The notes beneath the pieces were generated by a model that saw only the letters and a program-made list of their open reading frames with translations, did not search any database and was not told where the DNA came from. Positions 25,082 through 32,562 of a stretch of DNA of 64,000 nt are shown one piece after another. Positions within the stretch are counted from its first letter, which is position 1. Every line of letters starts with the position of its first letter. Both the position numbers and the translations under genes were made by a program. The DNA is taken from the NCBI RefSeq assembly GCF_009831215.1, contig NZ_WUTW01000001.1, forward strand, positions 1,507,423 through 1,571,422. The letters run 5' to 3'. Source of the DNA: Actinomadura rayongensis (GTDB taxonomy: Bacteria > Actinomycetota > Actinomycetes > Streptosporangiales > Streptosporangiaceae).

Positions 25082-25332
25082 AGCGGCGCCGCGAGCTGTT
25101 CGTCCCGCCATGTCGGCGTGAGCGCAGCGCGACGGGTGCCGTGTCATCCGCGCGCTACCGGGCTCAGCCGCACCGGAGCGGCGCCGCGAGCCGTTTGTCC
25201 CGCCGTGTCGGTGCGAGCGCAGCGCGACGGGCGCCGTGCCGTCCGCGCGCTAGCGGGGTCAGCCGCAGGGGAGCGGCGCCGCGACCTGTTTGTCGTGCCG
25301 TGTCGGGCCGTGCGAGCGCAGCGCGACGGGCG
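25082..25332. repeat. 95-bp imperfect tandem repeat, two full copies plus a partial copy inside the PurA-like gene
   Basis: AGCGGCGCCGCGA recurs at 25082, 25177 and 25272, exactly 95 bp apart. Copies 1 and 2 differ at about a dozen positions. Copy 3 (25272-25332) has a small insertion and is the coding 3' end of the PurA-like gene. On the minus strand each copy encodes a version of xAAPLxxG, so the gene's 3' end seems to have been duplicated downstream. This fills the 240-bp gap 25019-25258. Confidence 0.9.
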
Positions 25333-26515
25333 CGCCCGTGACGGCGGACGCAGCCTCGGCCGGGTCGCCGAGCGCCGCGTACACCGGACGGGCCCGCAGC
25401 AGCCGCGCCGTCAGTTCCCGCGCGGGGAGCGCGGGGAGGCGGGTGACGTGTTCGGGGCCGTCCGGGCCGGGCCAGGTGTAGGCGGTGCAGCGCAGCAGGT
25501 CGCGGCGGCGGGCGGCGACGTCGAGGTGGGTGACGGCGAGCGCGTCCACGCCGCCGCAGGCCGTGACCGCGTAGCGCAGCGCGACCTCGTCCAGATGGCC
25601 GACGCGGAAGACGCCCTGCCAGAGGCCCGTTCCGTTGTGCGGGTCGGGGAGCCCGGCGGTCAGGGCCGGGTCCTCGGTGACGAACGGGCCCGGGCCGTGC
25701 CGCGTCGCGTAGGCGCGCAGGACGCCGAGGCGGACGGCGTCCGCGCCCGCCTCGGCGAGCAGGGTCTCGGCGTTCGCGAACGTCGTCGTGGACCACGTCG
25801 TGTAGGGGTCGAAGCCGTGGTGCTCGTCCAGCAGGACGCCCTGCGCGCCCTCGAACACCACCGGTCCCGAGCGCAGCAGCCCGGTCAGGAACGACGCGTC
25901 CACCAGCCGCACGCGGGCGCCGAACGCCTGGAACGCCGCCGCGCAGTCCTCGACGGGCGGGACGGGCGCGCCGCCGGGGAACTCGGCGAAGTACCGGTCG
26001 CGCAGCAGGGTCAGCAGGCGGCGCAGCCGGGCGGGGGAGCGGCAGTCGGCGGTGCGCGGCGCGTCGTCCGGGGCGGCCAGGGCGTACGCGGCGGTCTCGC
26101 CGACGCCCATGCCGCAGGAGCCGTGCCGTCCCGCGCCGCGCGCCGTCTCGCGCGCCCGGTTCAGCGCCCGGTGGTACGGCGTGGTGAGCAGGGCGGCGGC
26201 GTCGACGGTCAGCCGGTCGAGCGCGTCGGGGACGCCGACGGACGCCAGGTGCGCCGCCTCGGCGGCCAGCGCCAGCGGATCGACCAGCATGAACCGCGAC
26301 AGGTGCGTCCGGACGCCGGGCGTGAACGTCCCCGAGCCGAACTGCGCGAACGTGTGGTGCCGTCCGTCCGGCGTCACGACGTTGTGCGCCGCCTGCGCGC
26401 CGCCGTTGAACCGGACCACCGCCGTGACCGGCCCGGTCGCGCAGAGCCGGTCCACGACGGTGCCCTTCCCGGCGTCGCCGAACCCGAGGTCGACGACGAT
26501 GACGTGCCGCGTCAC
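25259..26515 (-). CDS. PurA-like (adenylosuccinate synthetase superfamily) paralogue
   Basis: A 418-residue PurA-fold enzyme. GFGDAGKG (11-18) replaces the usual GQWGDEGKG but keeps Asp14 and the P-loop lysine. His44 in GGAQAAHN matches the second catalytic residue. FEGAQGVLLDEHHGFDPYTT (221-240) and LRAYATRHGPGPFVTED are conserved. The loop that binds L-aspartate in PurA (TGRRRRTGWLD type) reads TGLWQGVFRVGHLD (296-309), so the arginines recognising aspartate are changed. It is therefore unlikely to be the housekeeping enzyme. It may ligate another amine or act like phage PurZ-type enzymes (inference). GTG 26515 overlaps the vWA stop (GTGA). It is the last gene of a four-gene operon. Confidence 0.88.
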   Translation of the reverse strand: MTRHVIVVDLGFGDAGKGTVVDRLCATGPVTAVVRFNGGAQAAHNVVTPDGRHHTFAQFGSGTFTPGVRTHLSRFMLVDPLALAAEAAHLASVGVPDALDRLTVDAAALLTTPYHRALNRARETARGAGRHGSCGMGVGETAAYALAAPDDAPRTADCRSPARLRRLLTLLRDRYFAEFPGGAPVPPVEDCAAAFQAFGARVRLVDASFLTGLLRSGPVVFEGAQGVLLDEHHGFDPYTTWSTTTFANAETLLAEAGADAVRLGVLRAYATRHGPGPFVTEDPALTAGLPDPHNGTGLWQGVFRVGHLDEVALRYAVTACGGVDALAVTHLDVAARRRDLLRCTAYTWPGPDGPEHVTRLPALPARELTARLLRARPVYAALGDPAEAASAVTGAPVALRSHGPTRHDKQVAAPLPCG

Positions 26516-27486
26516 AGCCGGGTCGTCGCGGCGGGGCCGGCGTCGGGGTCGAGCCCGGGCGGCGCGGACGACCGGACGACCGGCGCCCGCGACGCGTCCA
26601 GCCGCGCCAGCGCCCGCGACACGGCCGGACCCGCTGCCGATCCCTGCTCGGCGAGGTGGTCGAGGCCCGCCGCGAGGTCGATGGCGTCCTCGCCGAGCCC
26701 GACGGTCAGCGCGATCGTCTCGCAGACGGCCTCCGGATCGTCCAGGTAGAGGACGTTCTGCCCGAGCAAGTCCTGCCAGAAGTCGCGCAACCGCGGGTCG
26801 TCGGTGTGGAAGGCGCCCTCGGGGATGATGAAGTACAGGTCGTAGAGACGCTGCACCTCGCGGATCGTCTCCTCGATCGGAATGTCGGCGCCGAGGCGCG
26901 TCCCGATCAGCTTGGACACCTCGCGCGCCTTGACCTGCGGGTACGCCAGCTCGTCCCCGATGAGGAACAGGTAGCCGCGCTTCCCGCGCTTCTCGACGCA
27001 GTCCAGCGCGGTGTGCCGGGCCATGAAGTGCAGCGCCAGCTCGTACGACTCGCGCATCTGCCCGCCGCCCCCGCCCTCCAGCAGGATGCGGCCGAGGTCG
27101 TCGTCCATGCGGTTGTCGGCCTCGAACTGGCCGATCTGGAGCGGCGCGCGGTCGCAGGTCGCGTCGCCGACCGCGCCGAACAGGATGTGCGGATCGGTGA
27201 CGTAGCCCTTGCGTAGCAGCAGGCCGAGCAGCCCCGGCAGCTTCTGCTGGAGGGCGCGCGGGACGGCGCCCATCGAGCCCGTCACGTCGAACAGGACGCC
27301 GATCGCCAGCGACTCGGGGTGGTCGTCGGAGTCGCGGCTCTCGCGCAGGACGACGCCCTTCGGGTCGAGCGACGGGTGGGTGCGCGCCGCGCCCGAGTCG
27401 CTGTAGGCGAACGCGCTCGCGCCGGTGGACCGGCGGTAGTTCTCGGCGGCGGTGTAGACGTCGGTGGACCAGTGTCCGCTTCCCAT
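26512..27486 (-). CDS. vWA-domain protein
   Basis: A 324-residue soluble von Willebrand A protein. Residues 1-55 form an N-terminal extension (STDVYTAAENYRRSTGASAFAYSDSG). LAIGVLFDVTGSMGAVPRALQQKL places the MIDAS motif DVTGSM at 67-72, with the later MIDAS threonine/aspartate expected around GDATCD and GDELAY. GGGGGQMRESYELALHFMARHT is a conserved insert. It is probably a metal-dependent scaffold for its operon partners. It starts 10 bp after the J-domain gene and overlaps the PurA-like start. No AAA (MoxR) partner is present, which is unusual for stand-alone vWA genes. Confidence 0.88.
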   Translation of the reverse strand: MGSGHWSTDVYTAAENYRRSTGASAFAYSDSGAARTHPSLDPKGVVLRESRDSDDHPESLAIGVLFDVTGSMGAVPRALQQKLPGLLGLLLRKGYVTDPHILFGAVGDATCDRAPLQIGQFEADNRMDDDLGRILLEGGGGGQMRESYELALHFMARHTALDCVEKRGKRGYLFLIGDELAYPQVKAREVSKLIGTRLGADIPIEETIREVQRLYDLYFIIPEGAFHTDDPRLRDFWQDLLGQNVLYLDDPEAVCETIALTVGLGEDAIDLAAGLDHLAEQGSAAGPAVSRALARLDASRAPVVRSSAPPGLDPDAGPAATTRL

Positions 27487-27496
27487 GGGGGTCTCC

Positions 27497-28459
27497 TTAC
27501 TTTCCGGGCATCGTGAACGGGCGGAACCGGCGGGGGCCGTAGAGCCGTTCGAGGACGTCGTCCAGTTCGCCGAGCAGGCGCCAGGCGTCGTCCGGACGGG
27601 CGGTGGGCGCGGGCAGGGTGCAGCCGCGCGCGAACCGGACGAGCGCGTCCGGCGCCGCGTCGCCCATCAGTTCGGTCATGCAATGTGTGGCGAGGTAGAT
27701 GTCGGTGGCGGGACCGGCGGGGAGCTTCCCGATGACCTCCGGCGGGTACCGATCGGCGTAGCGGGCGACGAGCGCCGGGATGCGGTCGCCGTCCGCGGCG
27801 CTGTAGCACCAGTCCACGAGCACGACGCCGTGGTCGGCCGGGTGGATGAGGACGTGCTCGGGCAGCACCGCGCCGTGGACGACGCCCGTCCGGTGCGCGA
27901 ACCCGAGCCCGACGAGCAGCCGCCGCCACATCCACGCGACGTCCCGGGCGTCGAGGCCGCCGGGGTGAGCGGTGCGGACGTCGGCAAGCGTGACGAACCC
28001 GTCCAGCCGGGCGAGCGCGTTGACGCGGCGGTCCGCGCCGGTCGCGGCGTCGCGGTGCCGGAACGACTCGACGAGGCGCGGCACGTACGCGCGGTACTTG
28101 CGCTCGCCGCGCGCGAGGCGGCGCAGCGCGTCGGCCTCCCGTTCCAGCAGGTCGGAGTCGGCCGGGTCGCGCGGCATCTTGAGCAGGACGTCGTCCGCCT
28201 CGTACAGCGCGCACAGGTCGCCGCGCGCGGCGAGCGGGCCCAGCCGGTACGTCCGCTTCGGGGTCGTCAGGACCTCGCCGTGGTAGCGCCGCCACAGATC
28301 GCCGAGCCGGACGAAGCCGTGCCGGTCGCCGCCGCCGGGCGCGTCCGGGTGCAGGACGCGGGCCAGCCGCCGGTAGACGCGCGCCGCCTCCGCCTCGTCC
28401 GCGCCGAACACCTCGCGCGGGTCGTGGTCGAGCAGCCGCAGCGCCTCGGGGACGGTCAT
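27497..28459 (-). CDS. J-domain fused to a protein kinase-like (probable pseudokinase) domain
   Basis: A 320-residue protein. Residues 5-60 form a short DnaJ-like domain with the diagnostic HPD (37-39) in RRLARVLHPDAPGG. From about 70 a kinase fold follows: N-lobe lysine in VLLKMP (Lys94), a helix-C-like LLEREADALRRL, HGAVLPEHVLI (195-205) where HRDxKPxN is expected, DWC (216-218) for DFG, and YPPE for APE. The catalytic Asp (Ala197 here) and Asn are missing, so phosphotransfer is doubtful. The J domain predicts contact with an Hsp70. The start at 28459 overlaps the NUDIX stop (ATGA). Much longer frames in this phase are shadows. Confidence 0.85.
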   Translation of the reverse strand: MTVPEALRLLDHDPREVFGADEAEAARVYRRLARVLHPDAPGGGDRHGFVRLGDLWRRYHGEVLTTPKRTYRLGPLAARGDLCALYEADDVLLKMPRDPADSDLLEREADALRRLARGERKYRAYVPRLVESFRHRDAATGADRRVNALARLDGFVTLADVRTAHPGGLDARDVAWMWRRLLVGLGFAHRTGVVHGAVLPEHVLIHPADHGVVLVDWCYSAADGDRIPALVARYADRYPPEVIGKLPAGPATDIYLATHCMTELMGDAAPDALVRFARGCTLPAPTARPDDAWRLLGELDDVLERLYGPRRFRPFTMPGK

Positions 28460-29250
28460 CGGACCTCGTCCTCCCGGCCCGGCCGCAGCAGCGCGGGGTG
28501 CAGCAGCCGCGCGTCGCCCGCGCGGTAGAGGCGCGGACGGGGCCCGCCGCGCCGTCCGGGGGCGTCCGAGGTGCCGCCGGTGCCCGCCACGAACCCCGGG
28601 ACGGACAGGACCTTCCGGTGGAAGTTGCCCGCGTGCAGTTCCTCGCCCCACACCGCCTCGTAGACGGCGCGCAGCTCGGGGATCGTGAACTCGGGGGCGC
28701 AGAACGCGGTCGCGAGCGGCGTGTACTCCAGCTTGGCGCGGGCCCGCTCCAGGCCGTCGGCGAGGATCCGCGCGTGGTCGAACGCCAGCTTGCGCGTGGT
28801 GCCGGGCGGCTGCGCGCCGGTCTCGGTGAGGCGGAGGTCGGCGATGGGCGTCCAGGCGGCGTCGGCGGCGTCCCCGCCCGCCGCCGGGCCGGGCAGCTCG
28901 GGCGCGAACGCGAGGTAGGCGACGGACACGATCCGCATCCGGGGGTCGCGGCCCGGCGCGCCGTAGGTGCCGAGCTGTTCGAGGTGGACGCGGGCGAGGG
29001 CGCCGTCGCCCGCCGCGAGGCCGGTCTCCTCGCCGAGTTCGCGGACGGCCGCGTCCGGCAGGTCCTCGCCGTCGGCGACGACGAACCCGCCCGGCAGCGC
29101 CCACTGGCCGGCGAACGGCGGGTGCCCGCGCCGGACGAGCAGCACCGCGAGCGCGCCGTCGCGGATCGTCAGCGCGACGACGTCCACGGTCACCGCGACG
29201 GGGTCGTAGGCGCGCGGGTCGTAGGACGCGAGGAAGTCCGCCTCGTCCAT
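28456..29250 (-). CDS. NrtR-like NUDIX/winged-helix transcriptional regulator
   Basis: A 264-residue protein. Residues 20-160 are a NUDIX domain (RGHPPFAGQWALPGGFV, with REL-GEETGL at 70-78; the box has one extra residue before the first Glu). The C-terminal part (LEYTPLATAFCAPEFTIPELRAVYEAVWG...NFHRKVLSVPGFV...RPRLYRAGDA) is the winged helix of NrtR-type regulators. NrtR senses ADP-ribose-like ligands and controls NAD genes elsewhere; here it leads an operon of J-pseudokinase, vWA and PurA-like genes and probably autoregulates it. ATG 29250 is preceded by AAGGAG (29259-29264). Confidence 0.88.
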   Translation of the reverse strand: MDEADFLASYDPRAYDPVAVTVDVVALTIRDGALAVLLVRRGHPPFAGQWALPGGFVVADGEDLPDAAVRELGEETGLAAGDGALARVHLEQLGTYGAPGRDPRMRIVSVAYLAFAPELPGPAAGGDAADAAWTPIADLRLTETGAQPPGTTRKLAFDHARILADGLERARAKLEYTPLATAFCAPEFTIPELRAVYEAVWGEELHAGNFHRKVLSVPGFVAGTGGTSDAPGRRGGPRPRLYRAGDARLLHPALLRPGREDEVR

Positions 29251-29253
29251 GTC

Positions 29254-29286
29254 GTTCTCTCCTTGAGTCTAACTCGAACTGAGAAC
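29254..29286. promoter_or_regulatory. Nested inverted repeats in the leader of the NrtR-like operon
   Basis: Outer arms GTTCTC (29254-29259) and GAGAAC (29281-29286) enclose an inner imperfect dyad TTGAGT (29263-29268)/ACTCGAA (29272-29278). The element covers the Shine-Dalgarno of the NUDIX gene. It is a good candidate operator for the NrtR-like protein; an RNA hairpin over the ribosome-binding site is the alternative. Confidence 0.6.
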
Positions 29287-29395
29287 AACATAGCGGCCGG
29301 GTGTGACGGATGTCCAGTCCGTTCCCCGCTGGCGGCGGCCCAAGATCAATGACACGGTGGAGACGCCGCAGGCCGTACTTTCCAGGAGGAACCGC

Positions 29396-31213
29396 GTGTC
29401 CCTTCGTACGCTTCGACTCCCGGCGCTCGCCCTCGCCGCCGGAACCGTCCTGGCCGCCGCGCTCGCCGCGCCGTCCGCCGCCCGGGCGCCGGACAAGCAG
29501 CCCGTCGCGACCGGCTACGGCGGCGCGGTCGCGACCGTCGACCTCGACGCCAGCCGCAGCGCGCTGGAGGTCCTGAAACAGGGCGGGAACGCCGTGGACG
29601 CGGCCGTCGCCGCCGCCGCGACGCTCGGCGTCACCGAGCCGTTCGTCGCCGCGATCGGCGGGGGCGGCTACCTGACGTACTACGACGCGCGGACCCGGAC
29701 CGTCCACACGTTCGACGGCCGCGAGACCGCGCCGCGCGCGATGGGGCCGGACGCGTTCGTGGACCCCGCGACCGGCAAGGCCCTCCCGTTCGACGAGGCC
29801 GTGACGAGCGGGCTCAGCGTCGGCGTCCCCGGCACGGTCGCGCAGTGGGACCGCGCGCTGCGCGCTTATGGCTCCCGCAGCCTCGGGACGCTGCTGCGCC
29901 CCGCCATCCGCGTCGCCGAGCACGGCTTCACGGTGGACCAGGAGTTCCACGACCAGACCGCGATCAACCAGGCGCGGTTCGCCGACATCGTTCCGACGCG
30001 GAAGCTGTTCCTGCCGGACGGTCAGCCGCCCGCAATCGGAACAACGTTCCGGAACCCCGAGCTGGCCGCGACCTACCGTGAGCTGGCGCGGCGCGGGCCG
30101 TCCTGGCTGTACGGCGGCGAGCTGGGCCGCGAGATCGCCGCAACTGCCGCGAACCCGCCCGTCGACCCGAAGGCGACGCGCAAGGTCCGCCCCGGCCTGA
30201 TGACGACGGCCGACCTCGCCGCGTACCGGGCCCTCGCGAAGGACCCGACGCACGTCACCTACCGGGGCCTGGACGTCTACGGCATGGCGCCGTCGTCGTC
30301 CGGCGGCTCGACGGTCGGCGAGGCGCTGAACATCCTGGAGAACTTCAAGCTCAGCCCGAAGGACCCGGTCGCCGCGCTGCACGCGTACCTGGAGGCGTCC
30401 AAGCTGGCCTTCGCCGACCGGGGCCGCTACGTCGGCGACCCGGCGCAGGTGGACGTCCCGCTGAAGCAACTGCTGTCCAAGGGCTTCGCGAAAGAACGCG
30501 CCTGCCTCATCGACCCGGCCAAGGCGGCGCCCGCGCCCGTCGCGCCCGGCACCCCGGACGGCGCCTACGGCGGCTGCGCGAAACCGGCGGCGCAGAAGGC
30601 CGCGCTCACCTACGAGGGCCCGCAGACCACCCACCTCGTCGTGTCCGACAAGTGGGGGAACGTGGTCGCCTACAACGTGACGATCGAGCAGTTCGGCGGC
30701 AGCGGCCTGACCGTCCCCGGCCGCGGGTTCCTGCTCAACAACGAGCTGACCGACTTCTCGCTCCAGCCGCCCGCCCCCGGCGCCGCGCCCGACCCGAACC
30801 TGCCCGGCCCCGGCAAGCGCCCCCGCAGCAGCATGGCGCCGACGATCGTCCTGGACCACGGCCGGCCCAAGCTCGCCGTCGGCACGCCCGGCGGATCCAC
30901 GATCATCACGACCGTCCTGCAAATCCTGCTGAACCGCCTCGACCTCGGCATGGCCCTCCCCGAGGCGCTGGCCGCCCCCCGCGCGACGCAGCGCAACACC
31001 CCGCAGGTTTTCGCCGAGCCCGCGTTCATCGACCGGTACGGCAAGGCGCTGGCCGCGCTGGGCCACGACGTGCAGCTCTACCCGAGCCCGCCCGTCGGGA
31101 CGATCGGCGCCGCGACCGGCCTGGAGTTCCTGCGCCCGGGCGTCGTGCAGGCCGTCGCCGAGCCGACGCGGCGCGGCGGCGGAAGCGCCCTGGTGGTCCA
31201 TCCGGCGCGGTGA
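29396..31213 (+). CDS. ggt: Gamma-glutamyltransferase (secreted)
   Basis: A 605-residue Ntn-hydrolase precursor. Signal peptide LRTLRLPALALAAGTVLAAALAA ends at an AxA-type site. GGNAVDAAVAAAATLGVTEPF...GGGGYLTYYD is the large-subunit start. TTHLVVSDKWGNVVAYNVTIEQFGGSG contains the autocatalytic and nucleophilic threonine (TTH) followed by the small subunit. RPRSSMAPTIV and GTPGGSTIITTVLQ bind the gamma-glutamyl group. It cleaves glutathione and other gamma-glutamyl compounds outside the membrane. I chose the GTG at 29396 because AGGAGGA lies just upstream; a longer frame from 29303 would bury the signal peptide. Confidence 0.93.
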   Translation: MSLRTLRLPALALAAGTVLAAALAAPSAARAPDKQPVATGYGGAVATVDLDASRSALEVLKQGGNAVDAAVAAAATLGVTEPFVAAIGGGGYLTYYDARTRTVHTFDGRETAPRAMGPDAFVDPATGKALPFDEAVTSGLSVGVPGTVAQWDRALRAYGSRSLGTLLRPAIRVAEHGFTVDQEFHDQTAINQARFADIVPTRKLFLPDGQPPAIGTTFRNPELAATYRELARRGPSWLYGGELGREIAATAANPPVDPKATRKVRPGLMTTADLAAYRALAKDPTHVTYRGLDVYGMAPSSSGGSTVGEALNILENFKLSPKDPVAALHAYLEASKLAFADRGRYVGDPAQVDVPLKQLLSKGFAKERACLIDPAKAAPAPVAPGTPDGAYGGCAKPAAQKAALTYEGPQTTHLVVSDKWGNVVAYNVTIEQFGGSGLTVPGRGFLLNNELTDFSLQPPAPGAAPDPNLPGPGKRPRSSMAPTIVLDHGRPKLAVGTPGGSTIITTVLQILLNRLDLGMALPEALAAPRATQRNTPQVFAEPAFIDRYGKALAALGHDVQLYPSPPVGTIGAATGLEFLRPGVVQAVAEPTRRGGGSALVVHPAR

Positions 31214-31271
31214 CGGAGGCCGGGCCCTCCGGTGCGGCTTCGGGTCGCGCCGGAGGGGAAGGACTCCCGGC

Positions 31272-31640
31272 ATGGCACGGGCGTACGTACAGGTGACGAC
31301 GACGACCGACTCGCGGGGCGAGGCGGCGGAGCTGGCGCGCTCGGCGGTGGCCGAACGGCTCGCCGCCTGCGCGCAGCTCGTCGGCCCGATCGCGAGCACC
31401 TACTGGTGGGAGGGGGCGATCGAGTCCGCCGAGGAGTGGCTGGTGCTGTTCAAGACCACCGCCGACCGGTTCGACGAGCTGGCGAGCCTCATCACCGAGG
31501 TCCACTCCTACGACAGCCCGGAGATCATCGCGACGCCGATCTCGGCGGGCAGCCTGGACTACCTCGCCTGGATCGCCGAGCAGACCGAGCAGGCGCCGGG
31601 CGACGACGAGGACGGCACGCCCCTGCCCGTCCCCGAGTGA
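31272..31640 (+). CDS. cutA: CutA-family divalent-cation tolerance protein
   Basis: A 122-residue trimeric ferredoxin-like protein. YVQVTTTTDSRGEAAELARSAVAERLAACAQLVGPIASTYWWEGAIESAEEWLVLFKTT and HSYDSPEIIATPI are textbook CutA. Copper tolerance has been ascribed to E. coli CutA, though the role is disputed. It has an unusual acidic tail (PGDDEDG). It follows ggt by 58 bp on the same strand. Confidence 0.93.
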   Translation: MARAYVQVTTTTDSRGEAAELARSAVAERLAACAQLVGPIASTYWWEGAIESAEEWLVLFKTTADRFDELASLITEVHSYDSPEIIATPISAGSLDYLAWIAEQTEQAPGDDEDGTPLPVPE

Positions 31641-31679
31641 CCGGTGGTGCCGCAGTAAGTCATCGGTTACCGTGAACGG

Positions 31680-32495
31680 GTGGACGAGGACTACGGGCTG
31701 TTCGGTCCCGGATCGGTGACCTGGCACGTCATGGGCGAGCCGGTGCTGATCGTCGGCGGGATCCGCGCGCTGCTGCTCCAGGCGCTGCACCCCCGGACGA
31801 TGTGGGGCACCGCGCAGAACTCCGAGCTGATGGACCCGAGCGCGGCGTGGGCGCGGCTGGCGCGGACGGTCGAGTTCGTCCGCGTCCGCACCTACGGGAC
31901 GACCGCCGAGGTCGACCGGATCGGGCGGCGCGTCCGGAACCTGCACTCCCGGCTCACCGGCGTCGACCCGCGCACCGGCGCGACCTTCCGGGTGGACGAG
32001 CCGGAGAACCTGCTGTGGGTCCACCTCGGCGAGGTCGACTCCTACCTGGACATCGCGCGCCGCGCCGGGGTGCCGCTGACGACCGCCGACGCCGACCGGT
32101 TCGTGGACGAGCAGCGCCGCGCCGCCGCCGTCGTCGGACTCGACCCGGCGGACGTCCCGGCGAGCGTCGCCGAGATGCGCGACTACTACGCGATGATGCG
32201 CGGCCACATCTTCGCGTGCGACGAGGCCCGCGCCGGGCTCCGCCGGATGTTCAACCCGGCGGTGCCGCGCCGGATGCTGCCGCTGAAGCTGGCGGGCCCG
32301 CCGCTCGGGACGTTCATCGTCTCGACGCTGCCGCGCTGGGCCCGCCGGATGTACGGGCTGCCGGGGCTGCCCACGTCCGACCTGGCCGCGACGCTGGCGC
32401 TGAAGGGGCTGTACCGGACGTCGCGGGTCGTCCCCGAGCGCTACCGCTACTCCCCAGACGCCCGGCGCGCCCGCGAGCTGACCCGCGCCCGCTGA
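31680..32495 (+). CDS. Oxygenase MpaB family protein (DUF2236)
   Basis: A 271-residue helical protein: GLFGPGSVTWHVMGEPVLIVGGIRALLLQALHP...GTAQNS, RTVEFVRVRTYGTTAEVDRIGRRVRNLH, and WVHLGEVDSYLDI. The conserved His/Asp/Arg positions are those of the latex-clearing-protein/MpaB haem oxygenase-like superfamily. The natural substrate in actinobacteria is unknown. GTG 31680 starts at the conserved family N-terminus. The weak ribosome-binding site leaves the start less certain. Confidence 0.88.
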   Translation: MDEDYGLFGPGSVTWHVMGEPVLIVGGIRALLLQALHPRTMWGTAQNSELMDPSAAWARLARTVEFVRVRTYGTTAEVDRIGRRVRNLHSRLTGVDPRTGATFRVDEPENLLWVHLGEVDSYLDIARRAGVPLTTADADRFVDEQRRAAAVVGLDPADVPASVAEMRDYYAMMRGHIFACDEARAGLRRMFNPAVPRRMLPLKLAGPPLGTFIVSTLPRWARRMYGLPGLPTSDLAATLALKGLYRTSRVVPERYRYSPDARRARELTRAR

Positions 32496-32526
32496 CCGCG
32501 GGCGTGCGGGCTGTCCCGGGCGCGTT

Positions 32527-32555
32527 GACGGCGGGCGCGCGGGGCGCCCGCCGTC
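32527..32555. terminator. Strong bidirectional hairpin terminator
   Basis: GACGGCGGGCGC (32527-32538) pairs perfectly with GCGCCCGCCGTC (32544-32555) around a 5-nt loop, between the convergent MpaB-like and MFS genes. There is no U-run, as is common for actinobacterial terminators. Confidence 0.8.
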
Positions 32556-32562
32556 GGACGGA

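Noticed and set aside
25082..25332. Possible CRISPR array
   Set aside because: The period is 95 bp with the whole unit repeated; there are no short repeats with unique spacers and no cas genes.
25164..25796. Frame ending in a repeat-encoded tail next to the PurA-like gene
   Set aside because: It overlaps the PurA-like gene in another phase; it only reflects the duplicated 3' end.
25259..26515. Annotating the PurA-like gene as the housekeeping purA
   Set aside because: The changed P-loop neighbourhood and aspartate loop, and the operon context, argue against it; the true purA should be elsewhere.
28460..31399. Extension of the J-domain/kinase frame upstream for about 980 codons
   Set aside because: It runs antisense through ggt and in another phase through the NUDIX gene; the ATGA junction at 28456-28459 and the family-like N-terminus set the true start.
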